Assembly: GCA_050951005.1 (NCBI GenBank)
Contig: JBMNIP010000002.1
Location: forward strand, 186,001-250,000
From: UMGS1519 sp050951005
Lineage (GTDB): Bacteria > Actinomycetota > Coriobacteriia > Coriobacteriales > Eggerthellaceae
DNA length: 64,000 nt
Direction: 5' to 3'
A program made the translations under genes and the position numbers. A model generated the notes under the pieces. It made no database searches. It saw only the letters and a list, made by a program, of their open reading frames with translations, and was not told the DNA's origin. Below are positions 43,961 through 52,409 of the stretch, one piece after another; positions within the stretch are counted from its first letter, which is position 1, and each line of letters begins with the position of its first letter.

Positions 43961-44802
43961 CGGACAACCTCCTGAATCTCGAACGGATAAGCAGCGATTT
44001 CCTCCGGCGTAGCCCTATATAGGGCATCGATGAAGGCGACCTTGAAGCTCCCGGGCGCCGATTCCTGTGTTTCGGCACGGGAACCTGCCAGGTTGTATAC
44101 CTGCACGCCGGTCAACGCGGCAGTAAACGGATCGGCCTCGGTTGCATAGACTGCCATGACCCCGCCGAGCGAGCAGCCGAATCCGGTTACGCATGCCATC
44201 AGCTCCGATCCGCCGCTCGAGTAGACGATCTGGGCTCCGTCGGTCACCAAATCGGTCTCGCCCGACACCGCAACCGCCCCGCCGGTGAAACGCGCAAGAG
44301 CCACCGCCGCCTCAAGCGCCTGGCTTACCGATTCGGTGGCATCCACTCCACGCGTATGCGATTCGCGGGCGGCATCCCCCGAAACCCCCCAGAGATTCCC
44401 CAAGGCGATGATCTCTGAGGCGTTGCCTCGGATGATTGCCGGGCGATACCGCTTCAATCTCGATAGGATATGGGTACGCAGCTCGCCGATACCGATAGCC
44501 ACTGGATCGAGCACAAGCGGCTTTCCCGCCCGGAATAAGGCTGCAGCAAGCCGGGGGATGCTCTCCCCCAACACGGGCATGAGCGTCCCCACGTTCGCAT
44601 AAGCCGCATTGCCTGCAGCGGCAAGCGCCTCGGCCTCGTCGGGAAGATAGACCATCGCTGCCGATCCCCCCACCGCCAATTGGGCATTGGCCACGAAATC
44701 GATGGTCACGTTGTTCGTAATCGAACCGGCCATCGGATTGTCGCGCCTGACGGCAGCGACCGTTCGATGTATATCCGCTTTAATCGTTGCTTTGTCCCGC
44801 AT
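43957..44802 (-). CDS. thiM: Hydroxyethylthiazole kinase
   Basis: The 281-residue ribokinase-fold enzyme phosphorylates 4-methyl-5-(2-hydroxyethyl)thiazole for thiamine salvage. Family blocks: NNVTIDFVANAQLAVGGSA near residue 25, LVLDPVAIGIG, IIRGNASEIIAL near 128 and the catalytic region VTGFGCSLGG near 205 where the Cys stands in the usual place. No thiD or thiazole synthesis genes are in the window, so the operon as seen only supports salvage of thiazole. The leader carries a TPP riboswitch and terminator. Confidence 0.95.
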   Translation of the reverse strand: MRDKATIKADIHRTVAAVRRDNPMAGSITNNVTIDFVANAQLAVGGSAAMVYLPDEAEALAAAGNAAYANVGTLMPVLGESIPRLAAALFRAGKPLVLDPVAIGIGELRTHILSRLKRYRPAIIRGNASEIIALGNLWGVSGDAARESHTRGVDATESVSQALEAAVALARFTGGAVAVSGETDLVTDGAQIVYSSGGSELMACVTGFGCSLGGVMAVYATEADPFTAALTGVQVYNLAGSRAETQESAPGSFKVAFIDALYRATPEEIAAYPFEIQEVVR

Positions 44803-44816
44803 CGTGCCCCCTCAAT

Positions 44817-44842
44817 AAAAAAGCGCCCACCTGAAGGGGCGC
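44817..44842 (-). terminator. Riboswitch terminator before thiM
   Basis: On the minus strand GCGCCC (44837-44842) pairs with GGGCGC (44823-44828), extended by adjacent pairs, then six T (44817-44822). It lies between the TPP aptamer and the thiM ATG (44802). Confidence 0.88.
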
Positions 44843-44861
44843 CTTGCCTGCAAAGGCCTGC

Positions 44862-44955
44862 TCCCTACGACAGTATTGACTGACAGGTTCGAAGGGTTGA
44901 GTCAGCGACTCTCTCAACGCGCCCATGCCGAAGATGTGCGGTACCCCTGCAGTGC
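44862..44955 (-). ncRNA. TPP riboswitch (THI box)
   Basis: Read on the minus strand, CAGGGGTACC at the 5' side is followed by GTTGAGAGAGTC, then ACCCTTCGAACCTGTCAG, then CAATACTGTCGTAGGGA, i.e. the conserved order of TPP aptamer segments (CUGAGA-like, ACCCUU.GAACCUG, AAUAC..CGUAGGGA). High TPP should favour the terminator that follows and switch off thiM and downstream genes. Confidence 0.9.
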
Positions 44956-45048
44956 TTATAATATAAACCCATGGTAATCCAACCGCGCACGCGGATACAA
45001 GATTCGGGGCCCAGAGAAAGCCTGCGGTACGGTTGATACGGGAATGGG

Positions 45049-46074
45049 ATGGATATGGCCAGCCTGTCGGGCGCCTTCACGCAGATCTTCATCATGCTCA
45101 TCGTGGTCGCGGTGGGATATCTTGCAACCAAATTAGGGTATATCACCGCACACGGATACCAGTCCATCAACTCGCTGCTGATCCACATCGCACTTCCCTG
45201 CATGATCATCGCCTCGGTTGCCGATCTGGACCCATCGGTGGGAGCAAGCCGGGTGCCGGCCGCTTTCGCGATGGCGTTCTTGCAGTTCATCCTTCTTTTC
45301 GCAATCACTTGGGTCTGCAACATCGTGCTGCGCACTCCCGGATGGCAACGGCCCCTGTACCTGTTCGGCAACGTGTGCACCAACACCGGCTTCATCTGCT
45401 TGCCCGTGATCGCCTCCATCTACGGCGATGACACGATCCTGATTTCGAGTATCTATGTGCTGGTCTGCAATCTGGCGCTGGGCACCATCGGCATGGCTAC
45501 CCTGCAAGTCGGTTCGCAAGAATACGGGCCTGCACCAGACCACCTGCCAAGCCTTCCGACGGGAACCGTCCCGCAATCCGAGCAGAAAAGCCTGCGTGAG
45601 CGCCTGTCCCAGGTCTCGCTGACGCCGAAGATGCTTCTCAACGCCCCGCTGATTGCCTGCATCATCGCGCTTGCCCTGTTCTTCTCGGGATACCACCTAC
45701 CCGAGCTGGTCAACGCACCCATCGCCCTTATCGGCCGCATCTGCACCCCGCTTGCGATGATGATCGTCGGCAGCGCGCTTGCCCAATCGGACCTGCGCAC
45801 AGTCTTCGGGGAATGGCGATTCTATCCCTTCATCCTTATCCGCCAGGTCGCGCTTCCCCTGGCATCCGTTCTCATCGCCGCTCGAATTATCTCCGATCCC
45901 GTGCTGCTGTGGGTCTTCGCAATCATGTTCGCCGCTCCAGTCGGCAGCATGGTGCCCGCCTGGGCCGACTCCTTCAACCAGGATGGCATTTGGGCAGCAA
46001 AGCTGACGGTGGTTTCCACATTGGCATTCTTCTTGGCGCTCCCCGTCCTGGTTGTTGCCATGAGTGCGCTATGA
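45049..46074 (+). CDS. AEC-family (auxin efflux carrier-like) transporter
   Basis: The 341-residue protein has ten membrane helices in two halves separated by a hydrophilic loop (about 160-195, GSQEYGPAPDHLPSLP). Typical AEC features are the N-terminal IFIMLIVVAVGYLATK and second-half CTPLAMMIVGSALAQSDL with the C-terminal AAPVGSMVPAWADSF. Bacterial members move dicarboxylates such as malate or malonate, but the substrate here is unknown. ATG 45049 or ATG 45055 are both possible starts. It is divergent from thiM and followed 52 bases later by a HAD phosphatase. Confidence 0.88.
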   Translation: MDMASLSGAFTQIFIMLIVVAVGYLATKLGYITAHGYQSINSLLIHIALPCMIIASVADLDPSVGASRVPAAFAMAFLQFILLFAITWVCNIVLRTPGWQRPLYLFGNVCTNTGFICLPVIASIYGDDTILISSIYVLVCNLALGTIGMATLQVGSQEYGPAPDHLPSLPTGTVPQSEQKSLRERLSQVSLTPKMLLNAPLIACIIALALFFSGYHLPELVNAPIALIGRICTPLAMMIVGSALAQSDLRTVFGEWRFYPFILIRQVALPLASVLIAARIISDPVLLWVFAIMFAAPVGSMVPAWADSFNQDGIWAAKLTVVSTLAFFLALPVLVVAMSAL

Positions 46075-46126
46075 TGGCTTCCTCACACGCGCAGGGGCAA
46101 GGCGGCAACAAACGAAAGGCGATCGC

Positions 46127-46789
46127 ATGGGCCAGAGAAGCATCCAGGGTATCCTCTTCGATAACGACGGGACGCTGGTGGATACCTATAATCTGATTCT
46201 CCGCAGCTTCGATTACGCAACCCGATCGGTGCTCGGGCACACCTTGCCCGCATCAGTGGTGATGAAGAAGGTCGGCCAGCCGCTGGTAACGCAGATTGCC
46301 GACCTCAGCGACGATGCCGTCGAACGACAGGCGCTCTGGGATGCCTACCAGGAATACAACCAATCGCATCACGACGATGAAGTGCACCTGTTCCCCGAAG
46401 TGATACCGGTTCTCGAACAGCTGCGCGGTGCGGGATTTTCGCTGGGGGTCGTCACATCGAAACGTCATGTCATGTGCCAAAGAGGCCTGGATATCACCGG
46501 CATCTCCGATTATTTCAGCTGCCTGATCGGGAAAGAGGACTGCACCGCATTCAAACCGGCGCCCGGGCCGGTCGTTGCGGGTGCCGCAGCACTTGGGCTC
46601 GATACGTCCGCCTGCCTTTACATTGGGGACAGCCCCTACGATATGGAATCGGGAAAGGCGGCAGGTACCCGTACCATCGCTGCACTCTGGGGCATGTTCC
46701 AGCCCTCCGAGCTAGCTGCATGCCATCCCGATGCCGTCTGCGAAACCTTCTCGGAGCTTCCAAGGGCAATCAGGCACTTGGGGAACTGA
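46127..46789 (+). CDS. HAD-superfamily hydrolase, phosphoglycolate phosphatase-like
   Basis: The 220-residue phosphatase has motif I LFDNDGTLVDT near residue 10 with the nucleophile Asp, motif II VVTSKR near 105, and motifs III/IV KPAPGPVVAG and YIGDSPYDME near 145 and 165. An alpha-helical cap lies between motifs I and II, as in Gph and PpaX. Substrate is unknown. Start ATG 46127 is supported by AAAGG; the longer frame from 46064 overlaps the AEC gene. Confidence 0.88.
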   Translation: MGQRSIQGILFDNDGTLVDTYNLILRSFDYATRSVLGHTLPASVVMKKVGQPLVTQIADLSDDAVERQALWDAYQEYNQSHHDDEVHLFPEVIPVLEQLRGAGFSLGVVTSKRHVMCQRGLDITGISDYFSCLIGKEDCTAFKPAPGPVVAGAAALGLDTSACLYIGDSPYDMESGKAAGTRTIAALWGMFQPSELAACHPDAVCETFSELPRAIRHLGN

Positions 46790-47289
46790 CGCACCCCTAC
46801 CGCGATCCCCTTGCACCTGCGCCTCTGCAATGCAACACGGAACGGCTGTTCAGGGACCTATCGCAACTCAGCTCCGCACCAGGCATTCCCTCGTTTTCAG
46901 ATTTGTCACCGGCATGACGCGTTCCTGAAACAACCTATAACGCTGTTACGTACTTGCCACACGATTTTCTCCGACTGCTACATGAGTTCACAGCTCTGAA
47001 ACCACCCGAAAAATACCCCTGCCTAGCATGGGCACTGTCAGTTCAGGCAAATCGTCGGAGGGAGCAAGCCGAACCGGCAGGGGACGCTGCGCGAAGACCT
47101 ATCGTCCACCGGCCTCCCGCACGCACGGCCCGCTTTCATGCGCTCAACGCGAAGCGATGGCATCGGCAATGCCGGCATACCCCCAATCGGACCCGTTTCC
47201 TTTCCCATTGCCATGAGCTGGTGTTTCGCACGGCGCGAAACGTGAAGTATATCGGACCACAGGGTCCCTCGGAAGGAGAGAACAGCTTC
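46790..47289 (+). promoter_or_regulatory. 500-base gene-free leader of the phn operon with an inverted repeat
   Basis: No plausible coding region is seen. It holds a perfect 7-bp inverted repeat GTTTCGC (47223-47229) and GCGAAAC (47235-47241), 49 bases before the phnD start. This is placed like an operator or a leader hairpin. I found no copy of the 11-bp-period repeat seen at 30.26-30.5 kb. Confidence 0.4.
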
Positions 47290-48393
47290 ATGGATAATGT
47301 CAACCGCTCGATCGACCGCCGCTCGTTCCTGAGGATTGCGGGCATCGCCACCGTCGGTATCGGCCTGGGAACCATCGGCCTGACCGGATGCTCGTCCGGA
47401 TCTTCGACCACCAGCTCTTCTGCAGCAAGCGCTTCCGGTTCCTCATCGCTTGATAAGCTCACGATGGTTTGGCTGCCGAACGAGTCATCGGCAGAATTCG
47501 ATAAGGGCCGCGAGGAATTCGGCAAGATGCTCGAGAAGTACTCCGGCCTGTCGGTCGAGCTCATGACCACCACCGACTACAACATCTGCATCGAGGCCAT
47601 CGCCTCCGGCAAGGCGCAGCTGGCGAACATGGGCGCTGAGGGATTCATCCAGGCCCAGCGCAAGAACTCCAACGTCCTGCCCCTCGTAACCGAATCCGAT
47701 CCCGACGGCAAGCTCGACGGTGCCAAGTACTTCAGCCGCATCTGCGTTCCAGAATCCGAGCTTTCCAAGTACAAGGATTCCAGCTCCGATACCGGATACT
47801 CCCTGAAGAACATCAAGGGCAAGCGCATGAGCTTCGTCTCCCAGTCCTCGACCTCCGGTTTCAAGGTGCCCTGCGATGCCATCATGAAGGCGTTTCCCGA
47901 TGATGTGAAATCCACCGATGACCTGGCCACCCCGGGCTTCTTCTCCGAAGTGTTGTTCGGAGACTCCCATCCGGGATCCGCGGTCAATCTGCTGCAGGGC
48001 GATGCCGACGTTGCCGCCTTCGACGACATCGACGTCGACTCCTATCTGGTGGTGCCGAAGGGCAGCCGCGAGAAGGTCAACGCCCCGGGCAACGTCTACA
48101 GCGTGAAGAAGAATGCCGCCCAGCCGTTCGACCGCGTGAAGGGCAAGAAATTCGGCATCATCTCCATGACGCCGGTCCTGAACGGCCCGATCGCCTACAA
48201 TGCCGACGTCCTGCCCGATGACATCCGTCAGAAGCTGCTCGACGGCCTGACCTCAAAGGAATGCGCCAACGACGAGCTGCTCTTCGCCCCGTCCGGCAAG
48301 GAAGGCACCGGCGCCATCTGGAGCAAGGATGACAGCGCCGGCTTCATCGCCGTCGAAGACAGCTGGTACGACCCGATCCGCAACCTCTCCTAA
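47290..48393 (+). CDS. phnD: Phosphonate ABC transporter substrate-binding lipoprotein
   Basis: The 367-residue binding protein has a twin-arginine motif DRRSFLR (residues 9-15), a hydrophobic stretch and lipobox LTGC with the lipidated Cys at 34, then a Ser-rich linker (35-52). The PhnD-like domain follows (WLPNESSAEFDKGREEFGKM, IASGKAQLANMGAEGFIQA, VSQSSTSGFKVP). It is thus likely exported by Tat as a lipoprotein and delivers phosphonates to PhnC/PhnE. Start ATG 47290 follows AAGGAG by about 11 bases; the longer frame from 46954 has no support. First gene of the phn operon. Confidence 0.92.
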   Translation: MDNVNRSIDRRSFLRIAGIATVGIGLGTIGLTGCSSGSSTTSSSAASASGSSSLDKLTMVWLPNESSAEFDKGREEFGKMLEKYSGLSVELMTTTDYNICIEAIASGKAQLANMGAEGFIQAQRKNSNVLPLVTESDPDGKLDGAKYFSRICVPESELSKYKDSSSDTGYSLKNIKGKRMSFVSQSSTSGFKVPCDAIMKAFPDDVKSTDDLATPGFFSEVLFGDSHPGSAVNLLQGDADVAAFDDIDVDSYLVVPKGSREKVNAPGNVYSVKKNAAQPFDRVKGKKFGIISMTPVLNGPIAYNADVLPDDIRQKLLDGLTSKECANDELLFAPSGKEGTGAIWSKDDSAGFIAVEDSWYDPIRNLS

Positions 48394-48522
48394 GAGCAAT
48401 CGGGTTGCATCGCGTTCCGGGCATCTCTCCAGATACTCACAGGGTACAGGCCCTGACCGTTCGCTTACGGAGTGCCTGTACCCTGCTCATGTTCCGAAGA
48501 TGAAAGGTTAGGTCTACCGATA

Positions 48523-49348
48523 GTGTCTGAATCACTCCTTGACATCCAGGGTCTGGGAAAGGAATATGCCTCCCGAAGACGAGAATCGGGGCAGAAGGCG
48601 TTGAGCGACGTCGACTTCACCGTGAAACCCGGCGAGTTCGTCTCCGTCATCGGCCCCTCCGGCGCAGGCAAGTCCACATTCCTGCGTTGCATAAACCGCC
48701 TGATCGAGCCCACCGAGGGCACCATCCTGTTCGAGGGCCAGGACATCACGCATCTGTCCAGCCGCCATCTACGGTCGGTCCATCGACAGATTGCCATGAT
48801 CTTCCAAAACTACAATCTGGTCTACCGTTTGACCGCTATCCAGAATGTCCTCCATGGCCGCCTCGGTTACAAGAATGCGTTCACCGGCGCCTTCGGCATC
48901 TATACCGAGGAGGAGAAGATGCGTGCATTCGAGATTCTCGACGAGGTGGGCCTGGGAGAGTTCGCCTACCGCCGATCAGACCAGCTTTCCGGCGGACAGA
49001 AGCAGCGCGTCGGCATCGCCCGCGCACTGATACAGGATCCGAAGATCATCCTGTGCGACGAGCCGATTGCCTCGCTCGACCCGAAAAGCTCGCGCATGGT
49101 CATGGAGCAGCTGAGGGCCCTCTCCGTCGAACACGGCATCGCATGCATCGTCAACCTGCATCAGGTGGACTTCGCGATGGGCTTCTCCGATCGGATTATC
49201 GGCCTGCACGCCGGCCGCAAGGTTTTCGATGGCGCCCCCGCCGAATTGACCCAGGACACGGTGGATGCCATCTACGAATCCGCCGACCAGCAGATTGTCA
49301 GCATCCCCGGCCGTGAGAAAAGCGGCAATCGCGGCTCCGAAGCGTTAA
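48523..49348 (+). CDS. phnC: Phosphonate ABC transporter ATP-binding protein (3' end uncertain)
   Basis: ABC ATPase with Walker A GPSGAGKST, Q-loop FQNYNLV, signature LSGGQKQR and Walker B IILCDEPIASLD in the GTG-started frame from 48523. The conserved domain ends near 49310. The frame then stays open with no stop until 50655, passing out of phase through the whole of phnE1. The end given is an inference: if one base of the AAAA run at 49318-49321 is extra, the frame would end at TAA 49346-49348 with a tail REKAAIAAPKR, a natural end before the phnE1 start at 49409. PhnC powers phosphonate uptake with phnE. Other ends are possible. Confidence 0.75.
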
Positions 49349-49408
49349 GCAGCCTTAAGCAGAAAACCGACAATGGAAGCACGCTGAGTGCTGCACAGGG
49401 GGAATGCT

Positions 49409-50266
49409 ATGAGCCTTCGCAATACCGTCCCCTCCCTGGGCTCGGTTGCCGCCGAAGAGGAAGAGCACCGCAAGCAAGTGGATCTCGGCTGGTTCCGGCA
49501 CCGCCAGATCCAGATCATCGGAGGCCTGGCGGCCTTTGTCGTGGTCTTCGAGATCATGGCCGTCTACTGTCATTTCGACCTGTTGTTTGCCCTTGCCTCC
49601 ATCCCGACGGCTTTCGGTTGGATGTTCGTGAATTTCGTTCCGACCAGCTACTCGATGCAGTTCTTCGGGTACATCATGGACGCCACATTCTCCACGATCC
49701 TCGACTCGGTTGCCGCCACCGTGGTGGCAGGAGCCGTTGGCCTGCTTCTTGCCATCATGGGTTCACGCAGCATAGGGGTAGAATGCGCCCCGGTCCGCGG
49801 GCTCATCCGGGCGATTGCGAGCATCTTCCGCAACATTCCGATGATCGCCTGGGCCCTGTTGCTGCTGCTGTCCTTCAAGCAGAACGAGTTCACCGGCTAC
49901 CTGGCGTTGCTTCTGACCACCTTCGGCCAGATCACGCGTTTCTATCTCGACACCCTCGACGAGATTCCGACCGGCCCGGTAGAGGCGCTCGAGGCTTGCG
50001 GCGCCTCCTGGTGGCAGATCGTGGTTCAGGCGGGCCTGCCGATGGCGGTTTCAGAGCTGATGAGCTGGACGCTCTACATGGTGGAGACCAATATCCGCTC
50101 AGCAACCCTGATCGGCATCCTGACCGGCACCGGTATCGGATTCGTGTTCAACCTCTACTACACATCGTTCAGATACGACTGCGCCGGGCTGGTGGTCATC
50201 ATCACCATCGTCGCCGTCCTCGTCATCGAAGCGATTTCGAACAAGGCGCGGAGGTCGATGCTCTGA
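49409..50266 (+). CDS. phnE: Phosphonate ABC transporter permease
   Basis: The 285-residue permease starts at ATG 49409, preceded by GGGGGA. It has about six membrane segments and the ABC permease coupling motif region VEALEACGASWWQIVVQAGLPMA (EAA loop, in parts: VEALEACGAS, IVVQAGLPMA). It forms one half of the PhnE dimer. Its stop TGA (50264-50266) overlaps the ATG of the second permease (TGATG). No defect is visible in it. Confidence 0.9.
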   Translation: MSLRNTVPSLGSVAAEEEEHRKQVDLGWFRHRQIQIIGGLAAFVVVFEIMAVYCHFDLLFALASIPTAFGWMFVNFVPTSYSMQFFGYIMDATFSTILDSVAATVVAGAVGLLLAIMGSRSIGVECAPVRGLIRAIASIFRNIPMIAWALLLLLSFKQNEFTGYLALLLTTFGQITRFYLDTLDEIPTGPVEALEACGASWWQIVVQAGLPMAVSELMSWTLYMVETNIRSATLIGILTGTGIGFVFNLYYTSFRYDCAGLVVIITIVAVLVIEAISNKARRSML

Positions 50267-51155
50267 TGACCGCACCCTCGAATATGCGCTTGACCCAGAA
50301 GGCCGCCGAGGCAATCGAACGTCACGGCAACGGAACCATCCGTCTGACCTCGGCGAAAAACCGATCCCATGCCGTGGCCATCACGCTTATCGTGCTTGTG
50401 GCCATCACCGTCTTCACCTTCGTGCGCATGGACTTCGGCCATACCGACATCGCAGCTGCCGCAAACCAGTCTCTTGCCGATTTCTGGGCCATGGTCGGAC
50501 AGCCCGCTTTGGACCCGCCGCTCGGCGCAAGCCACTTCACTTGGGAGACCGTTATCTCCAGCACGATCACGACTATCGCCATCACGGCGATAACCACGAT
50601 CATCTCTGCTATCACGGCGCCCTGTTTCTCGGCCTGGCTGCTGCCCGCAATCTGAGCAACAACACGGTGTCGAATATCGTCAAGGGCTTCATTGCCATTA
50701 TCCGCGCCATCCCCACCATTCTCTGGGTACTGGTATTCACCGTCGCCATCGGCTTGGGTTCGGAAGCGGCGGTGCTCGGCATCTCGCTTCATTCCCTTGC
50801 CTACCTGACGAAGAGCTATTCCGAAACGTTCGAAGAGGTGAACGAGGGCACGATCGAAGCGCTCCGCGCCACCGGCGGAAGCTTCTGGCAGATCGTATTC
50901 CAAGCCATCCTTCCCGCAACTGTCACCCAACTGATTTCCTGGACCTTCATCCGCTTGGAAATCAATTTCGCCAACGCGGTAGCCGTCGGCGCATTTGCGG
51001 GAGCAGGCGGCATCGGATTCCAGCTGTTCCAAGCAGGCAGCCGCTATTACAACCTGCATGAAGTCGGCGTCATCGTCTATGCCTGCGTGCTCGTTGCCTT
51101 CGCCCTGGAGTTCTGCTCCACACGCCTGCGCCGCCGCTACATCGTGAACGAATAA
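50266..51155 (+). pseudogene. phnE: Second phosphonate ABC permease, disrupted by a -1 frameshift near 50622
   Basis: The N-terminal part (50266-50622, MTAPSNMRLTQKA to ISAITAP) and the C-terminal part (from 50622, LFLGLAAARNLSNN to the end at 51155) are continuous in protein sequence but in different frames. The in-phase frame would stop at 50653-50655. Adding one C to the CCC at 50620-50622 restores the expected APLFLGL. The C-terminal part carries the EAA-type motif GTIEALRATGGSFWQIV. So either a one-base deletion inactivates the permease, or the base is a sequencing error. It overlaps phnE1 by one base. Confidence 0.75.
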
Positions 51156-51237
51156 TCGCCATTCGGAGCGGGTTGCTCAACGCTCCCGCTTGCTTTCGAG
51201 TACATCCTGCCCGGCAATATTCAAGGAGTTCCATCAC

Positions 51238-51699
51238 ATGATTTCGAGAAGAAGAAGGACCGAGGCCCTCGTAGAGGGCGACCGCTCGGTAGCGCTCGAC
51301 CTTGCCCGGCGCATTGCCGATGAGGTCCGCGTCACCGACCTGGCCAGGCCACATCAGGGCCTGGTCATGTGCGAGGTTAGGGAAACTGCGCGCAATTCCC
51401 GCTTCAATCTGGGAGAAGCGCTGATGACCGAAAGCCGCGTCCGCATCGGCATCTCAGAAGGGCTCGGCGTGGTACTGGGAACCGATAGCGAGCTGGCCCA
51501 TGCCCTTGCCGTCATCGATGCAGCCTACCAGCTCGATCCCCCACCCGATTGCCTGCCCGAGATCGAGGGCATCATCCTGGCCGCCGAGCACAGCGTAGCC
51601 GTACGCCGCGAGAAGGATTGGGAGCGTACCCTGACGTCGCGCGTCTCCTTCGACACGATGGGCGGCCAGGACATGAGCGTCCAGGGGGTGGTCCGATGA
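51238..51699 (+). CDS. phnG: Carbon-phosphorus lyase core protein PhnG
   Basis: The 153-residue protein has ATG 51238 supported by AAGGAG (51222-51227). PhnG is a subunit of the PhnGHIJ core that attaches phosphonate to the ribosyl 1-position of ATP. Blocks VMCEVRETARNSRFNLGEAL and VALDLARRIADEVRV fit the family. It overlaps phnH by 4 bases (ATGA). Length matches E. coli PhnG (150). Confidence 0.92.
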   Translation: MISRRRRTEALVEGDRSVALDLARRIADEVRVTDLARPHQGLVMCEVRETARNSRFNLGEALMTESRVRIGISEGLGVVLGTDSELAHALAVIDAAYQLDPPPDCLPEIEGIILAAEHSVAVRREKDWERTLTSRVSFDTMGGQDMSVQGVVR

Positions 51700-52409
51700 G
51701 CGCGTTGAACGACACCCTGTTCCCACGCCAGCCTGACGCCGACGAATTAGCCTTCCGACTTCAGAGCGGATTCCGCACGCTGCTCGATGCGCTGGCGCGC
51801 CCCGGCGAATTGACCGATCTTGCCGCATTGGCGCCCGACGCTATCGATGAGGGTCGGCGCATCGGGCTTTTCGCCCAAACGATGGCGCTGTGCGACGTGT
51901 TGCTGGACGGACAGACCACGGTAGCGGTCGCGGGCGAACGAGGCAGCGTGGTGGCCCATGAACTTTCCCACCGCACCCATGCCCACATTCGACCGCTTGA
52001 AGAAGCGGCATTCTGCATCATCCCGGTGGGTACCTCCGATGCCGATACGGCATCCGCCATCGCCGCTCTGTCTCCCGGCACGCTCGCGGCGCCGGACCGG
52101 GGAGCCACCTGCCTGGTGGAATGCGCGACGTTGATCGGGCCCGACCGCGACGGCGTGCGCTCCGGTTCGTCTTCCGGCATCGGCGTTCCCCGTGCCTGGC
52201 GCCTGAGCGGACCGGGCATCGAAAGAAGCACCCGCATTGCCTGCGACCGGTCGGTTGCCCTCGATGCCGTTGCGGCCCGCAAAGACGAATTCCCCTGCGG
52301 CATCGATCTGATACTGGTCGATGCCGCAGGGCATGTCGTCGGTATGCCGCGCAGCACGCAGCTGGTTGCGCTTGATGAGACCGAGGAGGTAGACGCATGG
52401 GTTATGTAG
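51696..52409 (+). CDS. phnH: Carbon-phosphorus lyase core protein PhnH
   Basis: The 237-residue protein, longer than E. coli PhnH (194), has the start FRLQSGFRTLLDALARPGEL characteristic of PhnH. It is part of the PhnGHIJ complex. Start ATG 51696 overlaps phnG stop; it overlaps phnI by 13 bases. Confidence 0.92.
   Translation: MSALNDTLFPRQPDADELAFRLQSGFRTLLDALARPGELTDLAALAPDAIDEGRRIGLFAQTMALCDVLLDGQTTVAVAGERGSVVAHELSHRTHAHIRPLEEAAFCIIPVGTSDADTASAIAALSPGTLAAPDRGATCLVECATLIGPDRDGVRSGSSSGIGVPRAWRLSGPGIERSTRIACDRSVALDAVAARKDEFPCGIDLILVDAAGHVVGMPRSTQLVALDETEEVDAWVM

Noticed and set aside
44881..44900. tRNA-like GGTTCGAA near 44886
   Set aside because: It is part of the TPP aptamer; no cloverleaf can be formed.
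46954..47289. N-terminal extension of PhnD
   Set aside because: A Tat lipoprotein signal begins at 47290, so translation must start there; the upstream frame has no coding character.
50612..50630. Programmed -1 frameshifting in phnE2
   Set aside because: The site lacks a canonical X XXY YYZ heptamer and no downstream pseudoknot is evident; a one-base indel is simpler.
48523..50655. A true PhnC-PhnE fusion protein
   Set aside because: The middle 290 codons are phnE1 read out of phase (Arg/His/Pro-rich, no domain), and phnE1 has its own start and complete frame. So a fusion is not credible.
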